From assembly GCA_030848925.1 (NCBI GenBank), contig JANFFA010000002.1, positions 620,001 through 684,000 of the forward strand: DNA of 64,000 bases, read 5' to 3'. The stretch is from Rhodalgimonas zhirmunskyi. GTDB lineage: Bacteria > Pseudomonadota > Alphaproteobacteria > Rhodobacterales > Rhodobacteraceae. Of this stretch, positions 52,809-62,048 are shown in pieces (the first letter of the stretch is position 1; the number at the start of each line of letters is the position of its first letter). A program made the position numbers and the translations under genes. Below the pieces are notes generated by a model that was given only the letters and a program-made list of their open reading frames with translations, was not told the origin of the DNA and searched no databases.

Positions 52809-53186
52809 CCGCGGGAATGCTTGGTAATCCTTTGTCCGCCAGAAAGCTCTGACAGTTTTGGGCACTTGAACAGGATGGAAACTGGGTTCTGGAGCCGGTA
52901 TTGAATTCCAAGGTTGAGGGCCTCAACTGGGCCGCAGAATGCACTGTAAGGTTCGTTCGTGCAGACCGGACATGAAAAAATATCGGATTTGTTTGCCGTA
53001 GAGACGCATTTCGGGCGGATTGGCATCAAATGCGTTTCCGACTGCCCTGCCGATCTTATTGCGATGGTACGGAATGCAGTTGATCTTCGCCTCTTTCCTT
53101 CATGGTCACGTGTTGACACTTGCGCCTTGACGGTTTCCGCTGGTTACCTGAAATTTCGAATATCAATTCAGGGGTGAGGATTCAGA
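52809..53186. other. 378-bp AT-richer stretch with two weak opposing frames
   Basis: A 72-codon plus-strand frame (52959-53177, GTG) and a minus-strand frame (52775-53119) with FSCPVC and FCGPV occur, but neither has a ribosome site or a recognised family, and the latter runs into the terminator. It may be remnant DNA beside a tRNA. Confidence 0.25.
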
Positions 53187-54431
53187 TTGGCGTTCAGCTT
53201 TGTGCATACGGCGGATATTCACCTCGATTCGCCTCTGAAAACTTTGGCCCTGCGCGACGAAAGTTTGGCCGAACTGGTCGGAAATGCCACGCGTGAAACA
53301 TTCACCCGCATCATCGATCTGTGCGTTGCTGAAGAGGTCCAGGCCCTGCTTATTGCGGGCGATCTTTACGATGGCGGGCAAACCTCGATGAAAACCGCAC
53401 GATTTCTGGCACAGGAAATGCTGCGCCTGGACGCGGCAGGCATTCCTGCTTTCGTGGTGCGCGGGAATCATGATGCGGCGTCCCGGATCACCAATGAATT
53501 GACACTGCCCGATAGTGTGAAGGTTTTTTCCGGCCGCGCAGAGCAGGTCGAAACTCTTTGGAATGATCATGCCGTTGCGGTGCACGGCATATCGTTTCGA
53601 GATCCACATATGCCCGATACGATGCTGGATCGTTTCGGCCCACCTTTGCCGGGGGCTTTTAATATTGGAATGCTGCACACTTCGCTCGGTGGCGCTCCGG
53701 GTCACGATCCGTATGCGCCTTGTTCATTAGGTGAGCTTCAGGCCACGGGCTATGATTATTGGGCGCTCGGCCATATCCACCAGCGCGACGCCTATCCCGG
53801 GTCGACCACGGTCGTCATGCCGGGCATTCCGCAAGGGCGCGATATCGGCGAAGCCGGACCCAAATCCGTCACTCTTGTCACCGTGGGCGACGACGAAGAA
53901 GTCAGCCTGACCGAACGCTACCTTTCAGTTGCCCAATTCGAGCGCGCGACCGTCAACTGTCAGGACATATCAGATTGGCCTGCGCTGATAGACGGATTGA
54001 AGAAAGCGCTCATAGCCGTGCGCCGGGAAAGCGGTGGAGAACAACAGATCGTGCGCCCGGTGCTGGTCGGGGCCACGCCGCTTGCGTGGCGGATCGGGCG
54101 GGACGTGGATCTTATACGCGAGGAAGCTCAAGTCATCGCCGAGCAGTTGGGCTCCCTGTGGATCGACAAAATCGAAATCGCGCTTACCGCAGACAAGACC
54201 ACCTCTCCCGGCGGCGCGGTTGGCGAATTGGCCGAAATCATTGCTCAAGGAAACTTGCGACCAGAAGACCCAACAGTGCAGGACGAAGTAAACCGCCTTT
54301 TGAAGCATCTCCCGCGAGAGCTTCGTGGCATTCTGGGCGATAGCGAAGAACAGTCCGCAGCGGCCTTGGCTGACGCGATGCAGCGGGGCGCGCTGGATGT
54401 GCTCGCCCGCCTTGATGCGACTGAGACCTGA
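53187..54431 (+). CDS. SbcD/YhaO-like DNA repair metallophosphoesterase
   Basis: A 414-residue nuclease subunit. The Mre11-type metal motifs occur in order: HTADIHLDSP, AGDLYDGGQ, RGNHD (with DAAS), HTSLGG and LGHIHQRD. It should cut DNA ends or hairpins as a complex with the ATPase encoded 3 bp downstream. Start is TTG at 53187, placed by TGAGGA seven bases before it. No ATG in frame serves. Confidence 0.88.
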   Translation: MAFSFVHTADIHLDSPLKTLALRDESLAELVGNATRETFTRIIDLCVAEEVQALLIAGDLYDGGQTSMKTARFLAQEMLRLDAAGIPAFVVRGNHDAASRITNELTLPDSVKVFSGRAEQVETLWNDHAVAVHGISFRDPHMPDTMLDRFGPPLPGAFNIGMLHTSLGGAPGHDPYAPCSLGELQATGYDYWALGHIHQRDAYPGSTTVVMPGIPQGRDIGEAGPKSVTLVTVGDDEEVSLTERYLSVAQFERATVNCQDISDWPALIDGLKKALIAVRRESGGEQQIVRPVLVGATPLAWRIGRDVDLIREEAQVIAEQLGSLWIDKIEIALTADKTTSPGGAVGELAEIIAQGNLRPEDPTVQDEVNRLLKHLPRELRGILGDSEEQSAAALADAMQRGALDVLARLDATET

Positions 54432-54434
54432 GAA

Positions 54435-57400
54435 ATGCGCCTAAACCGCCTCGACCTCACACGCTATGGCAAGTTCACAGATGTGAGCCTGACGTTCCCG
54501 CACCCTGTTCAAAACGGCCCGGACCTACACGTGATCTATGGCGCCAACGAAGCAGGCAAATCTACCCTGCTCGAGGCATGGCTAGATCTGTTGTTTCAGA
54601 TACCCGTGCGCAGCACCATGGGGTTCATACATCCCTATCAATCCATGCGCTTGGGCGCGCAGCTTGAGATCGACAATCGCTTGCATGAAATTGTGAGGAT
54701 CAAAAAGCGCGACAATTCCCTACTGGATGCAAACGATGCGCCTCTGGGCGAAGCCCTGCTGCACGGGGGGCTTCGCGGTCTTGACCGGGCGTCTTATGCC
54801 GCGATGTTTTCCCTCAACGGCCAAACCCTCAATGATGGTGGGGAAAGCATTCTGGCAAGCAAGGGTGACCTAGGGGAGCTGTTGTTTCAGGCAAGCGCCG
54901 GTCTCGCCGATCTGGCGGGCCAGCTGGAAGCGCTGAATGAAAACTCCGAGGCATTTCTCAACCGGACCGGACGGAAAGGCAAACTTCGCGAACTTGTCGC
55001 CGACTTCGATGAACTTGGACGGCAGGTCAAAGACCTCGATACCGCTGCTGCGGAATACAAGCGCCTCTCGACTGAGCGCGACCGCGCAGATGAAGCATGG
55101 AAGAAAGCGCGAGAGGCGGCAGAGCATGCGCAGGTCGAACTCATTGAAACCGAGCGGCGAATAGAGGCGCGGCCATTGCTTGCCCGCCTCGAGCGACACG
55201 AAGCCGCGATTGCGACATATGGCCCACTGCCAGAGCCACCGGAAGGATGGCTGGAGGAACTGCCGCTTCTGGATAGACAAGAGACCGCGATATCAACCCG
55301 GCTGGAGACAGCAAGACACGCGGTGAAATCCCTTCAGGATGATTTGAAAAACATGCCCCCCGATCAGGCGGCTCTGGATGCGAAGGAAGCTGTCGAAGGG
55401 GCAGAGCAGTTGAAGTCCGCCCACGATACAGCCCTCAACGACCTGCCCAAACGCCAGAGCGAACTCGACATCGTAGCCGGGGCGGTGAACGAATGTCTGG
55501 CACGGTTGGGGCAGGGGGGTGTGGAACCTGCAGTGCTTATGCCCGAAGCCGCAGTAATCGGGCGCTTGCGTGAGTTGATCGAGCAGCATTCTGGCGTGAA
55601 AACTGCTCGCGAAAGCGCTGTTCTGGAACTCGAAGAAGCCCGTGCCGAGCAGGAGCGCGCGATAGAGCGCCTAAGGCAAGCCGGAGGCAGCGCGTCGGAT
55701 CAGGGAGGTTTGCCCGGGCTTGTGCAAAAACTGCGCCGAGAAGATCCAGATCAAGCGCTGCGCAGGGCCGAGGCAAATCTGATCGAAGCGGACGCCCGTG
55801 TGCAGTCTGCGCTGAGCGCGATGTCACCATGGACAGGTAACATAGAAGATCTGGTGCGCCTAAATGTGCCTGAACGTGCCGTATTGAAACAGCTCGACGC
55901 GCAAATCAAAGATGCAGATCGTCTGCTCGAACGAGCCCAAGACCGGGTGGAGCAGGCCGAACAGGACATGGCGCAGGCCCGGGCCCGCAAAGAGGCGATT
56001 GCATCGGCAGACACCGTTACACTCGAAGAGGCCGCGCAGGTCCGAACCCAGCGCGAAGCCGAGTGGTCGCGCCACCGCAGCGCCCTTACTGACGAAACCG
56101 CCCTCAGTTTCGAAGCGGCAATGCGGCTTGATGATCAGGTAACGGCCACCCTTGCGCATCAACGTGCTCATGAAGAAATGACGGCCGGTGCTGCGCGCGC
56201 GCTAGCAGAAGCCGAGCTACAGCTAGAGAGCGCTCTAAAATACCGCACCGATGCACTTGCGCGGCGCAACGATCTCTCCCAGCGGCTAGGCGGGATTGTT
56301 GCCAATGTCTCGCCCGCGCTGCCCGCAAAAATGGAACTGCCTGAATTCGAGGCGTGGATCGACCGATTTGATGTCGCGTGCGCCGCACAGGTCGCCCGAG
56401 AGAAGGCGGTTCGCGAACATTCTCTTTTCAGGCAAGAGTCCGACCGCGCGCTTGCCGATATTTGTGAGGCGTTGAGGCGCGCTGGCCATGAAATCGATGC
56501 CAGTTCCGGTCTGGCCTTCGCTCTGGAAACCGCACAGTCATTACTGGATCGCGCAACCCGGATTGAGGCGCTGCGTGAAGCCGAAGGCCAAGCGAGGCAA
56601 GATGTTGCCCGACGCGCGCGCACACACGCCACTGCCGAAGCCGCACTGGAAGAGTGGCAAGCCGCATGGAACAACGCCTGCTCGAACACGTGGATGGCGG
56701 GGGCTTCGCTCGGTGTTGCAGAAATGCGGGCAATCCTTGAAGAGCTTGATCGTCTGCAAGCGCATCATGCGCGCATGGTCGAACTGACCCATCGGATCGC
56801 CACCATGCAGGCCAATCAGAACCATTTCGAACAGTCGGTTCGTAGTTTGGCGACGCGTCTTGATCTTGATGAGAGCAAACCCGTTCCGGAATTGTGGCGC
56901 GGTATTACCAATCGGCTGCAAGCGGCGGATGCCCGCGAAAATCAGCGGGCGATCCTCGAGCAGAAGTTCGAAACAGCGCGCCAATCCCTGGCCAAGATCG
57001 AAAGTGAAGCCACACTCCACAGCAGCCGAACCTCGGAGTTCGCCCGATACTTCGGCGTCGAGACATGGGCGGATGCGCGCGATTCGCTGGCCCGTGCGGG
57101 AGACCTATCGAAACTGCACGAAGCTCGGCGCGATGTGATCGAAGATCTCTGTGTCCGTATGCATTGCCAAACGATAGACGAGGTCCGGGACGACCTTGAA
57201 AGCACCGATACTGATGCACTGGAAGCGCGCGCGGAAAGCCTTCGCGCTGACTTAAAGGCGTTGCGCAGCGCGCAGGAAGAGGCGCAGGACACGTTCCGCA
57301 AGGCCGAAGAAGCCGTCGACGCGGTCGGTGGCGACGATGCCGTTGCCCGCTTGGAAGAACGGCGCCAAACATTGCTTTTGGAAATGGAGGAGGGCGCCAG

Positions 57401-57878
57401 AAAGCACCTTCGCCAACGGCTGGGCCTTCTTGCGGTCGATGCCGCTCTCAGGCGCTATCGCGACACGCATCGTAGCGGCATGCTGGACCGCGCATCCGAG
57501 TCGTTTCGTGTCATGTCACGCGATCGCTATTCCGGGCTTGCGGCGTCATTTGATGGCAACCATGAGGTTCTTGTCGCGCTGGGGGCCGAGGGCGGCTCGA
57601 AACATGCGGATCAACTGTCCGAGGGCACACGGGCGCAGCTTTACCTTGCCCTTCGGATCGCCGGTTATCATGAGTTCGTCCGCAATAACGGACCGGTGCC
57701 CTTCATCGCAGATGACATCATGGAAAGTTTCGACGACTCTCGCGCAACGGAAGCCTTCGCTCTCATGGCGCAGATGAGTGAACAGGGTCAGGTGATCTAT
57801 CTGACCCATCATGCCCACCTTTGCGAGATTGTTCGTCGGGTCTGCCCATCTGTTCACATCCACGAACTGCCCGAATGA
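54435..57878 (+). CDS. SMC-like ATPase, YhaN/SbcC/Rad50 type
   Basis: A 1147-residue ATPase. Walker A GANEAGKST is at 36-44; very long charged coiled-coil arms fill about 150-1000; the C-terminal lobe has the ABC signature LSEGTRAQLYLALRIAG, acidic FIADDIMESFDD and the YLTHHAHL switch. No zinc-hook CxxC is obvious at the arm apex, unlike Rad50. It probably holds DNA ends for the nuclease upstream. Related to Bacillus YhaN. Confidence 0.88.
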   Translation: MRLNRLDLTRYGKFTDVSLTFPHPVQNGPDLHVIYGANEAGKSTLLEAWLDLLFQIPVRSTMGFIHPYQSMRLGAQLEIDNRLHEIVRIKKRDNSLLDANDAPLGEALLHGGLRGLDRASYAAMFSLNGQTLNDGGESILASKGDLGELLFQASAGLADLAGQLEALNENSEAFLNRTGRKGKLRELVADFDELGRQVKDLDTAAAEYKRLSTERDRADEAWKKAREAAEHAQVELIETERRIEARPLLARLERHEAAIATYGPLPEPPEGWLEELPLLDRQETAISTRLETARHAVKSLQDDLKNMPPDQAALDAKEAVEGAEQLKSAHDTALNDLPKRQSELDIVAGAVNECLARLGQGGVEPAVLMPEAAVIGRLRELIEQHSGVKTARESAVLELEEARAEQERAIERLRQAGGSASDQGGLPGLVQKLRREDPDQALRRAEANLIEADARVQSALSAMSPWTGNIEDLVRLNVPERAVLKQLDAQIKDADRLLERAQDRVEQAEQDMAQARARKEAIASADTVTLEEAAQVRTQREAEWSRHRSALTDETALSFEAAMRLDDQVTATLAHQRAHEEMTAGAARALAEAELQLESALKYRTDALARRNDLSQRLGGIVANVSPALPAKMELPEFEAWIDRFDVACAAQVAREKAVREHSLFRQESDRALADICEALRRAGHEIDASSGLAFALETAQSLLDRATRIEALREAEGQARQDVARRARTHATAEAALEEWQAAWNNACSNTWMAGASLGVAEMRAILEELDRLQAHHARMVELTHRIATMQANQNHFEQSVRSLATRLDLDESKPVPELWRGITNRLQAADARENQRAILEQKFETARQSLAKIESEATLHSSRTSEFARYFGVETWADARDSLARAGDLSKLHEARRDVIEDLCVRMHCQTIDEVRDDLESTDTDALEARAESLRADLKALRSAQEEAQDTFRKAEEAVDAVGGDDAVARLEERRQTLLLEMEEGARKHLRQRLGLLAVDAALRRYRDTHRSGMLDRASESFRVMSRDRYSGLAASFDGNHEVLVALGAEGGSKHADQLSEGTRAQLYLALRIAGYHEFVRNNGPVPFIADDIMESFDDSRATEAFALMAQMSEQGQVIYLTHHAHLCEIVRRVCPSVHIHELPE

Positions 57879-57973
57879 CAAAACGCAAGCCGCGCTGATG
57901 TTGATGGCCGTCGCAGCGCCCGATTCAAGAAGTTACGCTAGAACAACCCGTCCAAGGCGAAGGCCCGACCGCT

Positions 57974-58603
57974 CTAAAGCGCGGGGTCGGCTCCGTCAGG
58001 GCGTATATAGCCGCGCAATGCCTCACGCGTGACGTCCCGCGCGATATCGGCTCGCTTGAGCGACCCCTCGTCACGATACCAGATGCCTACCCAGTTGACT
58101 GCACCAAGGATGACGAAGCTGGCCATCTTGGGGTCAAGATCGCTTCGAAGCGAGCCATCCTCGACCCCGGCGCGCAACGTCTCGCGCACGAGGGAGTCGA
58201 GCTTGTCACGGCTTGCCAACTCTCCGCGCTTGTGACCGGTGGTGACATGCGGCGGCGTATAGCTCCACAGATACTGCATGTCTCTTTCCGTCATGGTGAG
58301 GATATAGGCCTGCAACCCGGCGTTCAGCCGCTCTGCGGCGGATCTGTTTCCGGCCATCGCTGCTTCGACGCTGGTGACAAGCCGCTCCATCCCGGCGTCA
58401 TAACACTGCATCAGCAGATCGCTCTTGCTGCTGATGTAGTTGTAAAGCGCCGCTTTCGTCACGCCGAGTTCGGCGGCGATGTCGTCCAGCCGCACGTTCT
58501 CATATCCTTCGGCGCCAAACCGCAAGCTTGCACAGCGCACGATCTCGCGGCGCTTGAGGTCGCGCAGTTTCTCTCGGGTCGGAAAGCCGGTGATATCTGT
58601 CAT
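57974..58603 (-). CDS. TetR family transcriptional regulator
   Basis: A 209-residue TetR. Helix-turn-helix in about 18-60 (FGAEGYENVRLDDIAAELGVTKAALYNYISSKSDLL), then an alpha-helical ligand domain (TPPHVTTGHKRGE, and SFVILGAVNWVGIWYRDEG). FadR-like acyl-CoA sensing is common in this type. It is divergent from the carboxylase-ligase genes with 185 bp between, so it likely represses them. Start 58603 has a weak ribosome site; 58669 is in frame. Confidence 0.88.
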   Translation of the reverse strand: MTDITGFPTREKLRDLKRREIVRCASLRFGAEGYENVRLDDIAAELGVTKAALYNYISSKSDLLMQCYDAGMERLVTSVEAAMAGNRSAAERLNAGLQAYILTMTERDMQYLWSYTPPHVTTGHKRGELASRDKLDSLVRETLRAGVEDGSLRSDLDPKMASFVILGAVNWVGIWYRDEGSLKRADIARDVTREALRGYIRPDGADPAL

Positions 58604-58657
58604 TCGCGCTATATCTACACATCGCGACCCAGCGTCAATATGGTGAACCTTTATGTC

Positions 58658-58715
58658 ACACCTTGCCAAAGGGTGTTAGTCCAACCTACAGAAGCTTAAG
58701 TTACCCAGAGTTACC
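58658..58715. promoter_or_regulatory. Candidate TetR operator and direct repeats
   Basis: ACACC (58658-58662) and GGTGT (58672-58676) form an inverted repeat centred near 58667. AGTTACC occurs at 58699-58705 and 58709-58715. They lie in the divergent gap; binding is inferred. Confidence 0.35.
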
Positions 58716-58788
58716 AAGCCGTCGCCAAGTCAGGGCGAATGGCCGCAACTCAGGGAGAGGGTGACACGGTCGCAGGGGAGGGCTACCG

Positions 58789-61700
58789 ATGATCAAGAAA
58801 TTGCTGATCGCCAACCGTGGTGAAATCGCAATCCGGGTTGCACGCACGGCGGCGGCCATGGGCATCGAAACGGTCGCGGTTCACACCGCTGACGACGCGG
58901 CCTCGCTGCATGTCAAACATGCCGATGAATTGCGCTGCCTGCCCGGTTCCGGCGTCGCCGGTTACCTCGACATCGACGCGATGGTCGCGATTGCCATCGA
59001 AACCGGGTGCGACGGGGTCCACCCCGGTTACGGCCTGCTCAGTGAGCGCGATGACTTCGCCGAGGCCTGCGCAAAGGCAGGCTTGATTTTCATCGGTCCG
59101 GACGCAGAAACCCTGCGCCGTCAGGGCGACAAGGTTTCGGCCCGAAGCCTTGCAGAAGAGGCTGGCGTGCCGGTGCTGCGCGGCTCTGATCCGTTTGAAA
59201 CCGCCGCTGATGCCAAGGCTTTTTTCGAAGCCCACGGCAACGTGCCGCTGATGATCAAGGCCGTGCACGGCGGAGGCGGTCGCGGTATGCGCGTGGTCCA
59301 GTCCGTCGAAGAGATCGAAACCGCCTTCGCGCAGGCCGAAGCAGAAGCGGTATCCGCCTTCGGCGATGGGGCGCTCTATGCCGAACGCTTCCTGTCCTCC
59401 GTGCGTCATATCGAGGTGCAGATCATCGGTGACGGCACCAATGTCACCCACCTGTGGGAGCGTGACTGCTCGGTGCAAAGGCGCCACCAGAAGATCATCG
59501 AACTGGCCCCCGCGCCCAACCTCGCCCCCGCCACGCGCGACGCGCTGTTGAATGCGGCCATCGCCATCGGCAAAGCTTGCGACTACCGCGGCCTCGGCAC
59601 GGTCGAATTTCTGGTCGAAGGCTCGGGCGATTTCTACTTCATCGAAACCAATCCCCGCATTCAGGTCGAACATACGATCACCGAGGAAATCACCGGTTAC
59701 GATCTGGTCGAAATCCAGATCGCTCTGGCCTCCGGGTCCAGCCTTGCCGATCTCGGACTCGACACACCGCCCGCACCGCCCATCGGCTATAGCGTGCAGG
59801 CCCGGATCAACACCGAACGCCTTGCACCCGACGGGACCTTTACGCCGACCGGTGGCACGCTCAGCGGCTTCCACGCCCCCTCTGGCCCCGGCGTGCGCAT
59901 CGACAGCTATGCCTACCCCGGCTACAGCACCAACCCCAGCTTCGATTCGATGCTTGCGAAGCTTGTCGTTCATGAAAAATCCGATGACCTCGAACGTCTG
60001 TTCGCCCGGACGGAACGCGCCCTGTCGGAATTCCTGATTGGCGGCGTCGAGACCAACATCGGGTTCCTTCGTGCGTTGCTGTCGCTGCCAAGGCTGGCCG
60101 ATTGGCGCGTCGACGTTCGCATGCTCGACACCCTCATGCCCGAACTGGTGGGGCACGAGGCGGGACAAGACCGTTTCTTCCTGACCAGCGCTGCTGAAAC
60201 CGAATCTGAAATCGACATTCCCCAAGGCGCCAACGCGCTTCTTTCGCCGACACAGGCAGTGATCCAAGAACTCTATGTCGCCATCGGGGATACCATCGCC
60301 AAGGGACAGGAAGTCGCCGTTGTCGAAGCGATGAAGATGCAGCACACCATTCTGGCCGAATCCGGCGGCACTGTCGTCGCGCTTTACGCTGATGCGGGGG
60401 ATACCATCGCCCCCGGCATGGCGATCCTTGCGTTCACGCCCGACGACACGCTGGGCGAGGTCGCGGTCGAGGAAACCCAGCCCGACCCCGATCACATCCG
60501 CGACGACCTGTCCACCCTGCAGGATCGGCTTGCCCGCACGCTGGACGAAAACCGCCCCAAGGCGGTCGAACGCCGTCGCAGTCGCGGTCAGCGCACCACA
60601 CGCGAGATCGTAGATGCCCTGTGCGAAGGCGGTGATTTCCACGAATACGGCCAGCTCGTCCTTGCCGGGCAGCGCCGTAAGCTCGGCCTTGAAACGCTGA
60701 TCGATGTGTCGCCCGCCGATGGCATCGTCACCGGTGTCGGCGCCATCAACGCTGCTGACTTCGCCGAGGACCGCGCGCAGGTGGCCATGCTGGCCTATGA
60801 CTCCACCGTCATGGCGGGCACGCAGGGCTATTTCGGGCACCTGAAAACCGATCGCATGATAGAAGTGGCTCACAAGCGCGGCCTCGCCTCGGTGTTCTTT
60901 ACCGAAGGCGGCGGCGGGCGTCCAAATGACGATGATTTCGCCCAGACGGTTCAATCCGGCCTGAAGGTCACGACTTTCGCGGAATACAGCCGGCTCAAGG
61001 GTTGGGGTCCGCGCATCACCGTCAATTCCGGGTTTTGCTTCGCCGGGAACGCGGCGTTGTTCGGCGCGGGCGACATCCGGATCGCCACCCGCAACAGCTG
61101 GATCGGCCTCGCCGGCCCAGCGATGATCGAGGCGGGCGGCATCGGCGCCTTCCATCCCAAGGACATCGGTCCCGCGCCTATGCACGCCGAAAACGGCCTG
61201 CTCGATATCCTTGCGGAAGACGATGACGAAGCAATCGCGGCAACGCGTGCCGTGCTGTCCTATTTCCAAGGGCCCCTGTCGGATTGGCAGGCCTCGGATC
61301 AGCGCCTTCTGCGCCATGCCATTCCGGAAAACCGCAAGAAGACCTACCATATCCGCCCCGTCATCGAACAACTGGCCGACATGGGCAGCTTCCTTGAACT
61401 GGGCGCACAGCACGCGCCCGGCATGATCACCGGTTTCCTACGTATCGAAGGGCGTCCCATGGGCGTGATCGCCAACAACCCGATGCATTTGGGTGGCGCG
61501 CTGGATGCTGCGGCCTCGGCCAAGGGGGCACATTTCCTCAAGCTGTGCAGCAAATTCGGCCTTCCGGTCCTGTCGCTCTGCGATACGCCCGGCTTCATGG
61601 TCGGCCCCGAAAGCGAAACCCAGGGCGCAGTCGCTGCCGCCTGCGACCTGATCTCGGCCGGGGCCAACCTGAGCGCGCCGATGTTCTTTGTCAGCCTGCG

Positions 61701-62016
61701 CAAGGCCTATGGAATCGGCGCACAGGCGATGGCCGCCGGAAGCCTTGCGGAACCCGCATTCTCGATCTCGTGGCCGACTGGCGAATTCGGCCCGATGGGC
61801 TTGGAAGGCGCGGTGCAGCTTGGTTACCGCAAGGAACTCGAAGCCGAAACCGACCCGGCCGCGCGCGAGGCGCTCTACAACAGTCTCGTCAACGAACTCT
61901 ACGAACGGGGCGGCGCCATCAACGTGGCATCCACCCACGAGATCGACGCCGTGATCGACCCCGCCGACACGCGGGGCTGGATCGCCAAAGGGATGCGCAT
62001 GGCGGCGAATGGTTAG
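58789..62016 (+). CDS. Single-chain biotin-dependent acyl-CoA carboxylase (BC-BCCP-CT)
   Basis: A 1075-residue fusion of normally separate subunits. Biotin carboxylase (about 1-450) has the ATP-grasp GGGGRG at 161-166 and FIETNPRIQVEH. The biotinyl lysine is K516 in EAMKMQH. Carboxyltransferase fills about 590-1075, with LVLAGQRRKLG and LCDTPGFMVGPESE. Size and order match the long-chain acyl-CoA carboxylase described in mycobacteria. The substrate is an acyl-CoA, perhaps propionyl or longer. GCAGGGGAGGGC precedes the ATG. No separate accB, accC or pccB is near. Confidence 0.92.
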   Translation: MIKKLLIANRGEIAIRVARTAAAMGIETVAVHTADDAASLHVKHADELRCLPGSGVAGYLDIDAMVAIAIETGCDGVHPGYGLLSERDDFAEACAKAGLIFIGPDAETLRRQGDKVSARSLAEEAGVPVLRGSDPFETAADAKAFFEAHGNVPLMIKAVHGGGGRGMRVVQSVEEIETAFAQAEAEAVSAFGDGALYAERFLSSVRHIEVQIIGDGTNVTHLWERDCSVQRRHQKIIELAPAPNLAPATRDALLNAAIAIGKACDYRGLGTVEFLVEGSGDFYFIETNPRIQVEHTITEEITGYDLVEIQIALASGSSLADLGLDTPPAPPIGYSVQARINTERLAPDGTFTPTGGTLSGFHAPSGPGVRIDSYAYPGYSTNPSFDSMLAKLVVHEKSDDLERLFARTERALSEFLIGGVETNIGFLRALLSLPRLADWRVDVRMLDTLMPELVGHEAGQDRFFLTSAAETESEIDIPQGANALLSPTQAVIQELYVAIGDTIAKGQEVAVVEAMKMQHTILAESGGTVVALYADAGDTIAPGMAILAFTPDDTLGEVAVEETQPDPDHIRDDLSTLQDRLARTLDENRPKAVERRRSRGQRTTREIVDALCEGGDFHEYGQLVLAGQRRKLGLETLIDVSPADGIVTGVGAINAADFAEDRAQVAMLAYDSTVMAGTQGYFGHLKTDRMIEVAHKRGLASVFFTEGGGGRPNDDDFAQTVQSGLKVTTFAEYSRLKGWGPRITVNSGFCFAGNAALFGAGDIRIATRNSWIGLAGPAMIEAGGIGAFHPKDIGPAPMHAENGLLDILAEDDDEAIAATRAVLSYFQGPLSDWQASDQRLLRHAIPENRKKTYHIRPVIEQLADMGSFLELGAQHAPGMITGFLRIEGRPMGVIANNPMHLGGALDAAASAKGAHFLKLCSKFGLPVLSLCDTPGFMVGPESETQGAVAAACDLISAGANLSAPMFFVSLRKAYGIGAQAMAAGSLAEPAFSISWPTGEFGPMGLEGAVQLGYRKELEAETDPAAREALYNSLVNELYERGGAINVASTHEIDAVIDPADTRGWIAKGMRMAANG

Positions 62017-62048
62017 TCCGGCACACCGGATCTAGGGAGGAGAGAGAA

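Noticed and set aside
58783..61413. 876-codon open frame on the minus strand
   Set aside because: It is antisense to the carboxylase, whose motifs are unmistakable. High third-position GC creates such shadows; no domain is readable in it.
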